Assembly (NCBI GenBank): GCA_963691655.1
Contig: OY829328.1
Coordinates: forward strand, 74,032,400 to 74,096,399
Origin: Toxonevra muliebris
Taxonomy: Eukaryota; Arthropoda; Insecta; Diptera; Pallopteridae
Direction: 5' to 3'
Length of the DNA: 64,000 nucleotides
Shown here piece by piece: positions 1 to 11,105 of the stretch. Below the pieces are notes generated by a model. It did not search any database. It saw only the letters and a list, made by a program, of their open reading frames with translations, and was not told the origin of the DNA. Both the position numbers and the translations under genes were made by a program. The stretch's first letter is position 1; the number at the start of each line of letters is the position of its first letter.

Positions 1-535
1 TTGCCCAGTGCGCTACCAGCTAGTAATTTAAGGACCTTATTGCGTCCTCTCAGGAGATTTTTGACATTCGTAGCATGTGTTACAAAGGTGAGCAGGCTAT
101 CAAAGGTGACATTTAAGATCTTTGGATGATTCACATTCTTGAGCACGTTTCCCATAGGCTACGATGTCGAGTGCGAGTTTTACTTCCTTAGTTCAGGTAG
201 GTTGTAAAAAGAGTGACAGTTGACTTCTTTGCAAACAGTTTTAGGTTGGGATCATCGAAAAATCTTACTACCTCAGTCAGATAGTGATTGATGTTGCGGC
301 CGTTGAGCGTATGACATTAATCGAACGTTTGCTGGTGTGCTGGGCATTTTGGATATGTAATAGTTAAAGAATATCGGTGATAGAATTCCTCCTTGTGGTA
401 CTCTCTGCTTCGTCTTCCTGAAGCGTGATTTTGCGTTCCGAAATTCAACGAATGATTGTCGGCCGTTGATGTAATTTGCCAGCCAGGGTTTTACCAGATT
501 TTCGTGCTGCCAGGTGAAGTGTGGTGAATATATGT
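1..535 (-). mobile_element. Jockey-like non-LTR retrotransposon, reverse transcriptase relic
   Basis: Read on the minus strand, this encodes the middle of a reverse transcriptase: WLANYINGRQSFVEFRN, then RVPQGGILSP (the conserved PQG..LSP block), then a stretch ending in NVRLMSYA. The two catalytic aspartates that should follow the A are missing. The reading jumps straight to NHYLTEVVRFFDDPNLKL, so a short deletion has removed the active site. Beyond that the frame is broken by further indels, although TVTLFTT and the SLLTF...NVKNLLRGRNKVLKLLAGSALG end are still recognisable in other frames. It runs off the left edge, so its 3' end is not seen. It is a dead copy of a Jockey-clade-type element; the clade assignment is from memory of motif style. 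Confidence 0.8.
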
Positions 536-1963
536 AAACAAAGTAGTGGAAGGTCGTAGACAGATAGGGTTCCGAGCCCTGGCCCTTTATGTATGTTTTG
601 TGTTATTCATATTGAACTTTTATTGCGATACGAATTAATTAAATAAATTTTTTTTTTATTGTTCCCCTGTCTGTCATTTACACTGGAAGTTTTGGTTTTT
701 TGGAACCCCAAAATTTTTGTTTGGGCACGGCTTGGCGAAATAATTTTTGTTTTAAGTGTTCCCACTTTTCATTATATCTGGCAGTGGGAGTAAGTAAGAT
801 AGAATCTGTTTTGTGTACATTTTTTTCCTGCACCGCTAAACCTAATTTGATTATTTAAAGCACATTTGAAATGGCCAAAAACTCTATTTTTAGGAGTTTC
901 AATCCCTTTTTTTCGAAAACGTGACATGATGAAAAGTTTTTGACCCCAGATTCGTGTTTAGCATGAAACATTTATTCGGACACAAGAAGTCATCTTATTC
1001 ACAAAACCCATGCAGGATAGTGGAAGACCAAACAAAATAAACCAACACAAATATAAAAAAAAAATTTTTTTTGTTTCTGGGTACAAAAATATTTTTTTAT
1101 TTATTTAAATGCTAAAAAGTTAATAAACTACATATAAAAATATATAGCTGCTTAATCCTTTTTTTATTCTTATTTTTTTCAATTTCTGTAGGTATATTTT
1201 TAAATGCTTAAAAATGTAAACTAAAAAAAATACACATACATATTACTTAAATTATATTCGTAAAGTTTTCAGCCTTATTAAATTTCTAATAAATTCATTT
1301 CCGATATCAACTATCTTACTTGATTTTAGTGTGATTCAATCGCTTGTTCAGTATCATAAAACCCAGCAGTCTGATATGTTTTCGAATAGTTAAGTAGTTA
1401 TTCTTATTTCTTTGCTATCTAACCATTGTTTTTATAGCATATGGCCGGAAAGAGTGGCACTTCGTAAAGCGATCCCTCATTATACGGCGTGACATGCATT
1501 ACGTGTATAAACCTTACCAAATGACGTGCCTTCTGATATACTGGATTCTGAAAGTAGGTTAATTTAAAAAATAATGCAATTAAAAAAAAAAAAAAAGTTA
1601 AGGTAGGTTTACAGTCAAAAATGTGATGAAAAAAAAAAATAAGCTTGAAATCAGTGATGCAAATGAGAGCTTTAAGGCTTTTCGCTTTCTGAGAAGATGA
1701 AAGCATGCCCGATTTTGATTTTTTGACATTGATTTTTTTTTTTTTAATTTATTAGGTCTATTTTTAGGTATTCTTCTTTCAATTTGAATCAAAGTTTACT
1801 ACAGATAAAAATAAAAGTTGTTCGTGCATATTTTCAGTTTCTCTAATGATAAGTAAAAAGAAAAGTTTTTTTTTCCGCGATCATATCTTCAAATCGGCAA
1901 CACTTCCAGTGCTGCTCCTAAATAAGTCCAAAGTTCGAATATTTTTATGTAAACTGTCATCTG
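536..1963. other. AT-rich intergenic, no gene seen
   Basis: Long A and T homopolymers and short open frames without recognisable domains. It lies downstream of the end of gene A. I see no RNA gene or transposon boundary here. Confidence 0.5.
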
Positions 1964-2491
1964 TCAAATTAGATTATTTTTACTTACATCTTCTATCTGT
2001 TGTTGTTTTAATCGTCGTTTTTCATCTCTCATTATTTCCCTTTCTAAATACCGCATTCCTAGATCATCTTTTTTCACTCTATCGTCTTTAAGCAACCAGT
2101 ATAGCGGAGTTACCGGTATTGGAGATTTTTTAGCTCTATTTTCTAAAATCGAAATTACTTCCAGTATCAAGCTATCTCTCAAGCCAAGACAATCGTATGT
2201 ACATAAACGTTTCAATTTAGTAAATGATTTTATGATACGCAAATATTCCCAAGGATGTAAAAATTTCGAATAGGCCAGATTCAGTTCTTCAATTTCGTAG
2301 AATCCAAAATTTGAATTGGGTTTAATATTGAAATTATACAACCAGAATGTACGAAGTTTACGTAAACGTCTTAAGCCTAAAACGTTCATTACGATTGGCG
2401 TTCTGTCAAATTCCAAAGGTCGTGATATTATGAATTCCTCAAGATCATGGCCATGACAGTCAGCTAGTATGTAAAAGAAACATACTCGAAT
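1964..2491 (-). CDS. Gene A, exon 2: C-terminal leucine-rich tail of the multi-F-box protein
   Basis: The exon opens at 2491 directly after a strong 3' splice site on the minus strand (pyrimidine tract CTTTTCTTTCCTCCTCGCAG). It is open for 175 codons to a stop at 1964-1966. Its first residues, IRVCFFYILADCHGHDLEEF, align with exon 2 of genes B (IPDYYIRSLAKHHKEDLKEL) and C (IEGQFFDALAQHNKKDLREL). It joins the donor at 4049/4048 in phase 0, which supports a single transcript across a 1557-bp intron. Unlike B and C, the exon does not end after 38 codons. It continues with leucine-rich segments (LRRLRKLRTFWLYNF, EIEELNLAYSKFL, FTKLKRLCTYDC) and a charged C-terminus rich in K, R, E and Q. The splice to exon 1 is inferred; a separate gene or pseudogene is the alternative. 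Confidence 0.65.
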   Translation of the reverse strand: MRVCFFYILADCHGHDLEEFIISRPLEFDRTPIVMNVLGLRRLRKLRTFWLYNFNIKPNSNFGFYEIEELNLAYSKFLHPWEYLRIIKSFTKLKRLCTYDCLGLRDSLILEVISILENRAKKSPIPVTPLYWLLKDDRVKKDDLGMRYLEREIMRDEKRRLKQQQIEDVSKNNLI

Positions 2492-2699
2492 CTGCGAGGA
2501 GGAAAGAAAAGCAAAATAGAGTAAATACATTGAAGGTATAGATTTTAAAAAATTGTGTAAAATTATAACAAGCTCAGAGAAAAAATGTCTCTCTGAATTT
2601 GATTAACTTTCGAATGCACTGAATGCCAGCTGCGTGTATATAGAACTAAAGCTCTATAACACTGTACAACAATAAAATAGTATCCTAGTTGTGTCCCGA

Positions 2700-3800
2700 T
2701 TTTTCTGAAGTATTTTAGGTCATTTTTTTTTTGCTTTTCTACACGAAATATTTTAAGAGATTTGGATAAAAAAAAAATTTTTTCATAAAATTTCAAGTTT
2801 CAAAAATTTTTGAAATATGCATGTAAAATTTAAATTAAGACAGCTTAGCTTCTCTACACGAATTTGGAAAATGGGATGAAAACAAAATTTTCATAAAATT
2901 TCAAACAATTTTGAAATATACACGAACAATTTTAAATTTATAATTTTTTTTTTAGCTTTTTTACACGAATTTGGGGCTTTGGATGAAAAAAAAAAATGTC
3001 ATAAAATTTAAAAATTTTTTAAATATACACGAAAAATTTAAATTTAAATTTGGTGGTTTGGATGAAAAAAAAATTTTCATAAAATTTCAAATCTCAAAAA
3101 TTTTGTACACGAAAAATTTAAATTTTGAAAATTTTCTTTTTTTATAGCTTTTCTACATGAAATTAAATGAAAAAATACTATATGGAATTTATTCAAAATT
3201 TTTTGAATTACATATATACGAAAGATTGAAAGATTTGGCGATTTGGATGAAAAAAAAATTTTCATTTAACTTCAAAATTAAGAAATAATTGAATATACAC
3301 GAAAAATTTAAATTTAGAATTTTTTTTTTTATCTCTTTTATACGAATGTAGAGATTTAGATGAAAACAAATTTTATAAAATTTCCGAAAAATTTTAATTT
3401 AAAATTTTTTTTTATAAAATTTCCGAACATTTTTAATTTAAAATTTTTTTTTTTTAGGCTTTTCAACTAGAATTTCGGCATTTGAATAAAAAAAAATTTT
3501 TTTTTAAAACCCCAAATTTCAAAAATTTGTGAAATATACACGAAAATTTTAAATTTTTAAAATTTTCTTTGTTTTTAGCTTTTCTCTATGAATTTGTAAA
3601 TTTAAATGAAAAAATATTTTATAAAATTTCCGAAAAATTTTAATTTAAAATTTTTTTGTTTGAAAAAAAAATTTTTATAAAATTTCAAAGATTTTTGAAA
3701 TATACACGAAAAATTTAAATTTAATATTTTTTTTTTCAGCTTTTCTACACGAATTTGGATGAAAAAATAATTGTTTTATAAAATTTCAAAAATTTATGTA
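2700..3800. repeat. Decayed tandem minisatellite inside the gene A intron
   Basis: About ten degenerate units of very roughly 100 bp. They share the motifs TTTTCTACACGAATTTGG, GATTTGGATGAAAAAA, TTTCATAAAATTTC and ATACACGAAAAATTTAAATT. Units differ by indels and by A/T run length, so the array is old. It fills most of the intron between gene A exon 1 (ends 4049) and exon 2 (starts 2491). Confidence 0.75.
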
Positions 3801-4048
3801 TGAAATAATTATTTGCCATCCAAAACTCCTAAAATTGCATAAATCATGTAAAAAAACAAAAAACAAAAAATCGCAGACATGAAATTCTCAAAAAACGAAG
3901 ATTTTGGAACATACGTGCCCTGAAACATTCTTTTTACAGATTCGTGATCAGCATGAGCCACAACTCAGATATTGTTTTAAAAGTCCCATTTTTTGTTGTT
4001 GTACAGTGTAATCTTCGATCACGCTTTACTTCAGACTTCTATGCTTAC

Positions 4049-7000
4049 CGGTTCCGCTCGTTGAACAGTCAATGATTTTAGTTTTGGTATTAAGCCGACG
4101 TTTTCGTAAAGTGACTCTTCTACCTTCACAGAAAATTTGAACACTTCCAGCTCTCCGCAATGCTCTACGATTGCATTTAAATTATAGAAAAAAACATGAC
4201 GTACATCGAGATAACGTAATTTTATATTTTTGCAAATCTCTAACAAAGTTTCCATGGTTACCGCTACGCAAGCATATAAACTTAAACGCTTCAACTGCCG
4301 CATGTCCAATATTGGTCTACCTTTCATGCGATAATTATATGACAAACCAAGTGAAACCAAATTTGGCAATAACTTTAGCGGTGCCATTTGATAATCAAGT
4401 ATATTACATCTAGAAATATCTATTTCGGTGATGGTCAACATATTGCTGTCATTGAAAAATCTACCATATTCCGCCAGAGGTCTATGCGAAAATTCTAAGC
4501 GTTGCAAATTCGTACAGTATCTACGCATTGCTTCATATGTTGTAATGCAGAAATTGAATTGGTTGTAAATGGTTGTTTGCATATCCAAACTCTGGACATA
4601 TGGTCCATACAATCGCCAAAATGTATGTATTTCATCATCTGTGAATTCCTTCATTCCTTCATGCAATTCAGCATTAAAGTGTGGTGGAATTTCTTGGTAT
4701 ATATATTCTGTAAAAACTCTTTCCAAATGAGAATGTGATCGAGCAAGGCGCACTTTCTCCGATAGAGAGAGCAATTTAAATATTTTTGTAAAGCAATCAA
4801 AATTCAATGCGAATATATTAACATGGCTAATTGGGATTTTGTTTTCCACAATTTTAAAATACGGTAGATATTTATGCATGGCATTATACATTGGCGCGCT
4901 ATAATCTAACTGATTCCACAGTAGCGCTTTCACATCAATACGCTCTAATCGTGTACCATAACAACGCCAAAACATTTCTATTTCACCACTGGAATATTTT
5001 CTAATATTTTCATATAAGTTATTAGTTAAATGTGTTGTCGCTTTTGGGCATATTCTTTCTTTAAAAATCTTTTCAAATTTGGAATGGCAGTAAGCAAAAC
5101 GAATTTGTTGATGTAATTGAAGCCAATTGAATATCATTTCGATGTAATCGTCATTTAGCGACATAATTGTAGCAGTACTAGGAGGCGTTTTGAGGTCTGT
5201 CCAAACGCAATATACACGCATTGCCCTAGTCATTGCCGAGCTGAAATCGAATCTAATCCGACGTAGTACTTTTCTATCTATTAATCGGAGACCTGGTGAA
5301 TAACATCGCCAAAAAAGTTCTATTTCGTCTGCTGTGGATCTTTTGAATTCTTTATACATCTCGATTGTAAATATATTTGACATTTTTGTGCATACCCGTT
5401 CTTGGAAAACATTTTGCAACACCCAATGGCAGCAAGCTAGTCGTACTTGTTGGGGTAATTTAAGCAGATTGAATATTTTTTCAAGACAATCATCATCCAA
5501 TGAGAAAATTGAAGTATTGCTGATGGGGATTTTGTCTTCCGAATGCTTTAAATTTTTCCAATATTTATGCATTGTATTATACATTATCGTACTACAGTCT
5601 TGTTGATCACGAATTAGTATTTTCGTATCAATACTCTCGAAATATGGTCCATAGCCGTTCCAAAATTGCTGTATTTCATTATCTGAATATTCCTTAATTT
5701 CTTCGTATTGTTTAATGGTCATATGCTTTGGCATTTTTGTTATTATGGTTTCTTTGAAAATACTTTCCATTTGAGACGAGGATTGAGCAAAACGCAATTG
5801 ATCCTGAAGATGAAGTGAATGGAATATTCTTTCGATACATTTATCGGTTAGCTGGGGAATTCCAATGTTTTTGATTGCATTTACTTTTACGAGGCAATCG
5901 TCATTTTGCGAGGTCGTTCCAATTGGGAATGAAGCGTTCGGGTCGAGATTGTTGTCTTTCATTTGGGTTGCTTTTTCGTAGCAATCGTCAATAATTCGTG
6001 ATGCAATAGCAATTGAAGATACTGCGCCTTTCTCTTCAGTTTGAAACTTGCTTTCGAGACAATCGTTATATGGTGAACTAATTCCGATTAAAACTGTTGC
6101 GTCGTTGCCTTCGGTTTCGGATTTTTTTTCGCGACTTTCAATTTGAGAGGTTGCGTTGTTGCCTTCAATTTTGGATTCGTTTTCACGATAATCGTTACTT
6201 CGCGAAACACTTTCAATTGGAGAGGCACTTCCGAATGAGGATATGGCATTGTTGTCTTCGGTTTCCGATTCTTTTTCGCAACAATCTTTGCTGCGCGAAG
6301 CACTTTCGATTGTAGATGTTAGGTTGTTGCCTTTTTCGCGACAATCGTCACTTCGCGGCGCAGTTTCGATTGAAGAGGTTGCGGTGTTGTCTTCGATTTT
6401 GTATTCTTTTTCGCGATAATCGTCATTTCGCGAGGCACTTTCGATGAGTAATATTGCGTTGTTACTTTTGGTTTCGTATTCCCTTTCGCGACAATCGTCA
6501 CTTCGTGAAGCACTTTCGATTGGAGAAGTTGCGTTGTTGCATTCGGTTTCGTGTTCTTGTTCGCGGCAATCGTCACTTCGTGAGGAAATTTCGGTTGAAG
6601 AAGCCGCGTTGTTGTTTTGGGTATGGAAATTGCTTTTGAGACAATCGCCACTTGATGAACTACTTCGGATTGATGATGTAGCATAATTTTCTGAATTTTT
6701 TTTTATTTTTTCGAAACTATCGTTACATGGCAAAGTAATTCCGATTGAAGTTTTACAGTTGTTGTCTTCGGTTTTGAAATTTCGTTCTCTACTAATGCCA
6801 ATTGGAAACGCAGAGTTAACATTCGGAATTATGTCTTTCATTTGGAATTGTTTTTCGCAATAATCGTTATTTCGCGGGGTATTTTCGATAGGATATGTGA
6901 CGTTGTTATCCTTAGTTTCATATTCTTTTTCAAAACAGTTATTACTTGACGAAGCCATTCCAATTGCAGAAGTAGCATTATCAGCTTCGTTTTCGAGGAA

Positions 7001-7333
7001 ATTCTTTGTTGACCATGTAATTTCAGTGGAAGATGCTGCGTCACCTATTTCGTGACAGTCGTCTTTTGACGAAGTAACTTCGTTTGGAGATGAAGCGTTG
7101 TCATCCATATGGAATACGTTTTCATGAAAATTATCACTTTGCGAGACGATTTTGTTTGACGAAGACGAAGCTTTGTTATCTTCTATTTGAAATCCTTTTT
7201 CGGCACAATCGTCAGCTGAAGATGTAAATCGAGTTAAAGCCTCTTCGAGATTATTGTCTTCAGTTTGAAGTTCTTTCCCCGAGTTATATCCAGTTGAACA
7301 TGTGGCGTTGGTGCTGGGATTATTGTCTTCCAT
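4049..7333 (-). CDS. Gene A, exon 1: protein with four tandem F-box modules and an N-terminal repeat array
   Basis: A single uninterrupted frame of 1095 codons from ATG at 7333-7331 to a GT donor at 4048-4047. With exon 2 (2491-1964) the protein is about 1270 residues. Residues 1-490 are a serine/asparagine/acid-rich array of about 21 repeats of ~25 residues. Four F-box-like modules of about 115 residues follow at ~491, ~605, ~720 and ~836. Each starts with a DDC.E.IF..L.L..Q.R.A-type F-box and ends with (I/L)..FW..Y(G/S) and a (A)M..Y motif. Residues ~950-1095 are leucine-rich repeats (EIDISRCNILDY, LVSLGLSYN, LKRLSLYACVAV, LRYLDVRHV). F-boxes bind Skp1, so a substrate-receptor role in SCF ubiquitin ligases is inferred. 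The start is supported by ATGGAAGAC, also the start of gene B. The frame stays open to 7447 without an ATG, so an upstream coding exon spliced at 7410 is possible. Four F-boxes in one chain is unusual. Confidence 0.8.
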
Positions 7334-7400
7334 TTTAAATCCTTTTTTAAGACAGTCGTTAGTTAAAGAAGCAAATCGTTGTTGTCGTTCTTTTGGATAC
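5864..7400 (-). repeat. Coding tandem repeat (about 75-bp unit) in gene A
   Basis: About 21 units, most near 75 bp (25 codons). A typical unit reads ESASRSDDCREREYETKSNN followed by A.LLI. The best conserved block is 6090-6660, where neighbouring units differ at few positions; the outer units are more diverged and vary in length. The recurring core S.(S/N)DDC.EK resembles the DDDCLEKIF start of the F-box modules downstream in the same protein. Several other frames are also open across the block, as expected for low-complexity repeats, and I do not read them as genes. Confidence 0.85.
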
Positions 7401-7412
7401 GTTGTCTTCTGC
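7334..7412 (-). other. Candidate leader and 3' splice site upstream of gene A ATG
   Basis: On the minus strand a pyrimidine-rich stretch ends in ATTTTTCAG at 7411, 77 bp before the ATG. Genes B and C also have a consensus acceptor just before their start codons (TTTTGCAG and CCTTGCAG). A 5' intron is therefore probably a family feature. The 77 bases are themselves open in the gene A frame and contain one more repeat-like unit (SLTNDCLKKGF). Confidence 0.5.
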
Positions 7413-7447
7413 TGAAAAATTTTAAGTTGAGAAAATGAGAATTTCAA

Positions 7448-8219
7448 AATGTTAGTTTTAAACCTTACACTGCTTCATCTACACTATACATCTTTAATTT
7501 TAGCTAGGAGTTTCATTTTAATAGGATCCTTTACATTTATACATCCGTTGAGTTAAGCGTCTGTTCTGAAAATATTATTAACAACAACTGATTCAATATA
7601 TTTTCATAAAAGTGAATAGAGGGTGAAAATTTGTATTTCCATTTTCTCGTTTAATAATGGGGTGAAAATCAAGCATCCCTGTGAATTTTTCCATCCACCA
7701 TTGGGGGTAGTTGGCCTTTCATTTCACACGTGCGGTATAAAGTTTTCTTTGTCTATATTTGAATGATGTTGCTCAGCAGCTGATTTTATTTGAACAAAGA
7801 AAAATTATTTCGGGAAAATTTTCTTGATTTTTAGCGTTGATACATTTTTGTATTATTCGTTTATGAATAAATAGAAATATGTAATTAGTAAACTCATACC
7901 TTTTTATTTAGTATTTTATTTTTTGACGCTTATCACATATAAATATAACACAATCTTTGATAAATAAAACAAAATATTTATGGATTTATTTTATTCTCGG
8001 TACTGAGTACCTCAATTTATTGCGCAAAATTGCATGATTCGCGAGCTCTAATTTGGCGTAATTATTACTTATGCTCCTTATAAAATAATAATAAAAAAAT
8101 AATAAAAAAAATAAAAAGTCATTGGAAAATATTTTCTCCTAACTCCGTTGTATTCCAAAAAACAACAATGAACTAAGTAGGGCCCCAGATATATTTTTCT
8201 TCAACGAGTATCGACAGTT
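7448..8219. other. AT-rich intergenic upstream of gene A
   Basis: No recognisable coding or RNA feature. Any gene A promoter and first non-coding exon should lie here, but no core promoter element can be assigned with confidence. Confidence 0.4.
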
Positions 8220-9480
8220 TCCTATGTCCTATGCCTGGCTTTTTCATGTGCTCCCCGATATTGTAAGACCTAGTCTACTGGCATGATTAACAATGAGGTT
8301 CGGTGTTGTTCGGTGAGAACAGAAATTATCCTGCTTATATGGATTTGGTTTAAGTTTATGAGTGCTCTAGCCGCCTAACTGTCAGTGAAAATGCAGATAT
8401 CACTATAGGGTATCGCGTTATTCCTTATCAGGTTTGTGGTTTCAGTGATCGCCAGCAGCTCTGGTTAGAAAACGCTCAGAGCGAACTTCATACGGCTCCT
8501 TAGCATCCAGTTTTCAACCATCAGTGTACACTTCGATGACACCAGGGCTCCTTACGTGCACTTTACTCTTGCCGAGATGGAATATATGTGCTGAAGCTAT
8601 AGCCGAAGCATGATGAGAAAAGGGTGAGGTGAACGGATAGTGGAAGATATTTGGTTTCATCGGGTTTCCAGTCATGACAAAAATCTGTGAGGGACCACTT
8701 TCGTATCGCATTCAGTCTCACAGCCGTAATTGACACTAAGATCTTTCTGAAGATCCAAGATAGTGTACAGCGCTTTTGAAGATGTTTTCAGGGCTCCTGT
8801 AATTAACATTGAAGCAAGTCGCTGTACTTTATCTAACTCCTTATGATAATAACCTTGGGTTGTAATCACAATTTCTTGTCTATAGCTGACCTGCACGCAT
8901 TGAGAGCTATTGTGGGTTTGGGTACTCTCTCTGACTTGTTGGCATGCCAGTTGAATTTCCTGTCTAGGGTTAAAATACTTGACTTGCTCCGAGACTATAA
9001 GTGATTTACCATTTAGGGTTTGTGGATCGAAGTTTAGTAAAGAGTGCTGTCGAGTGAATAGAACCAACTTTATCTTAGATGCTTTGACCGAAAGTTCTCT
9101 CTCATTACACCGGGGCAATAAGAAGTTCAGCGCCAGTTTCAATAGGTCTTTAAAAGTACAAAGGAATTTCCCCGAATCATTTTGCATTCCATTTTTTTTT
9201 TTTCAATTTTTAATAGAAGACCATTTACAGCAAAGTTCCAGAGAAGCGGAGAGAGGACTGCTCCCTGCGGAGTGCCCCTGATCCGATACCTTTCGATAGA
9301 AAAGGGATCTAGCTTTACGTTAATGATCATATTCTTTAATAAAATGTCGATAAAAGCCCAAATCATAAAAAAAATACTCCACATAATTTTTGAATAATTT
9401 TTCTGTCTAATACTCTGACCTATTAATATTGTGTCCAGCTCCCCCAATTTTGAGTAATTTTGTGGTAACGCGATGCCATA
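8220..9480 (-). mobile_element. LOA-like non-LTR retrotransposon relic (reverse transcriptase to RNase H)
   Basis: The minus strand encodes reverse transcriptase block RGTPQGAVLSPLLW near 9250, then KLVLFTRQHSLLNFDPQTLN near 9040. An RNase H start, EVYTDG, lies near 8515, with the RNase H motif IFTDS near 8390. The parts sit in different frames separated by stops and indels, so this is a pseudogene. GTPQGxVLSPLLW followed by RNase H is typical of the R1/LOA group; the better-preserved copy at the right end of the window has the same order. Confidence 0.75.
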
Positions 9481-9741
9481 CTATCAACTAGATTTTCGGG
9501 GTATGATTAAGGTAAAATTGGGCAATTGGCTAGCATATTCAGTCTATAGACATTTTTTTACAGACTATATTTCAATTGAAAATTGTTAACAAGTTAAGTT
9601 TAAATCTATTTATATTAACATTAAAATCTATAACACTCGAGTACTTATATATTTATATAATCGAATATATCTTGTGATTGGTTCATTATTAGCATAATGA
9701 GTGTTATCTATTGAAATGATTAATAGTCTAACGTGTCTTAA

Positions 9742-10401
9742 CCCTTTCGGATCCATAGAAAAACCAGAGGAGATAGCGCAAAACCGAATCCGGATTCGTA
9801 TTGTCTGACCACCATTTCTTGTTACAATTTTGATCAAAACAGACATTTTGTGCCTCTAAAGGTTCGAACTTTTATGGGTCACCGGTGACCCAGTGGCTCT
9901 CAATGGGAATTATCGGCGAACTTTTTCTGTACATTTTTATTAGAATTTTTTTTAAGACAGACAAAGTAACTTAATATTAATTTTGCATTTAACCCTTTCT
10001 TGACCGTAAGGAAACTAGAACCGATAGAGCAAAATCGCGTCTAAATTCGCATTCTTCATTGTAAAAAAGGTCCTAAAAGGTTACAATTGAAGATTTTAAG
10101 GTCACCGGTGACCCATAGCAAAACCTTTATTTCAAAAAAAGTAAACAAAAATTTACAAATATGGGGAACTATGATTGAATAAATAGTTTTTCCCACAATA
10201 TATTAAAACATCTGGCGTATTTGGACAAATTTTGTAAAAATTGTGAACAATTGAAAATTAACAAAAAACAATATTTTTTCACTTTGATCCGCTACAGTAC
10301 CGTTTCCAAAAACCCTCAATTTATAGAAATTGATTGGATAGTTTTTAAGAAATCGCAAAAATTAATCTTGTGAAACCGGTGTCATCATGGTACCGAAAGG
10401 T
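9742..10401 (+). mobile_element. piggyBac-type MITE, copy 1
   Basis: A 660-bp non-coding element flanked by TTAA (9738-9741 and 10402-10405). The left end is CCCTTTCGGATCC and the right end is GGTACCGAAAGGT, an imperfect terminal inverted repeat. TTAA target sites and CCC termini are the piggyBac signature. It carries an internal repeat of its own left end near 9992 and the palindrome GGTCACCGGTGACC twice (9877-9890 and 10100-10113), plus a degenerate third near 10375. Copies 2 and 3 are at 45470 and 57694. No transposase is encoded. Confidence 0.85.
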
Positions 10402-10403
10402 TT

Positions 10404-10815
10404 AAATCACTAGGTGGAACGTAAAAACTGAACAAATTAGATAATTCTAAACAACTTAATTTGCCATTAATTTGAAGGCAAACATGAGCGAAAGTTAGGT
10501 TCTTCTGTCTTTCAAAGACTGTAGACCAGGCAATTTTCGTCAGCTTATACAGAGCGAATCTTGTAAACATTTTTCGTACTTTTTCAATTTTATTTGAATG
10601 AATTTCAAATAAAGGATTCCAAATTAGTGAACAATAGTCCAAGTAACTTCTTACTAACGAAATATAAAGAGATTTTAGAGTTAGTAAATCTTAGATTGAG
10701 AAGTGCAGTCCAAAATTATTTTTCTATTTTCTTCTTTTAACTTACTGCACAAGTGACTTTCACGTTAACGGCCTTGCCGCCTTGAAGTACCCAATTTCGA
10801 TTTCCTTTCCCAGTT
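10404..10815 (-). mobile_element. Non-LTR reverse transcriptase C-terminal fragment, copy 1
   Basis: On the minus strand the fragment encodes LKSLYISLVRSYLDYCSLIW (in more than one frame), then NPLFEIHSNKIEKVRKMFTR and a hydrophobic tail ending FSFYVPP. This is the region that follows the catalytic core in Jockey/I-type reverse transcriptases. A closely similar copy lies in the opposite orientation at 19985-20385. The piggyBac-type MITE at 9742-10401 abuts its distal end and has probably inserted into it. Confidence 0.7.
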
Positions 10816-11105
10816 ATTAGCAGAAGGCAAGAGTATATGCTACTGTAAATGGATCATGTACTTGGCATCATTGCTCACGTGAACATAATTATCCTGCCGA
10901 AATTCTGTTTTGTAAAGCATCCCCATGCATGAGCCTCACGTTTTATGGTAGTTGGCATCCAAAAAGTAGATTAATCTGTTAAGTCCATATAGTTCCAAAC
11001 ATCACCCATATGTTCGACCGCCCACTCCTGCTTTTTCTTTTATTTGTTTTGTTGTTAGTAAGTATTTGGTTATGTTAGTTCGAAATTCAATTTGAAATTT
11101 CTTTA

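Noticed and set aside
6088..7044. Several overlapping open frames on both strands within gene A
   Set aside because: They lie in the 75-bp coding repeat, where low-complexity sequence keeps other frames open. Their translations are shifted copies of the array and show no domain.
7334..7447. Start of gene A at 7447
   Set aside because: The codon there is TTG. The first ATG in frame is at 7333 and matches the start of gene B; a splice acceptor lies at 7411.
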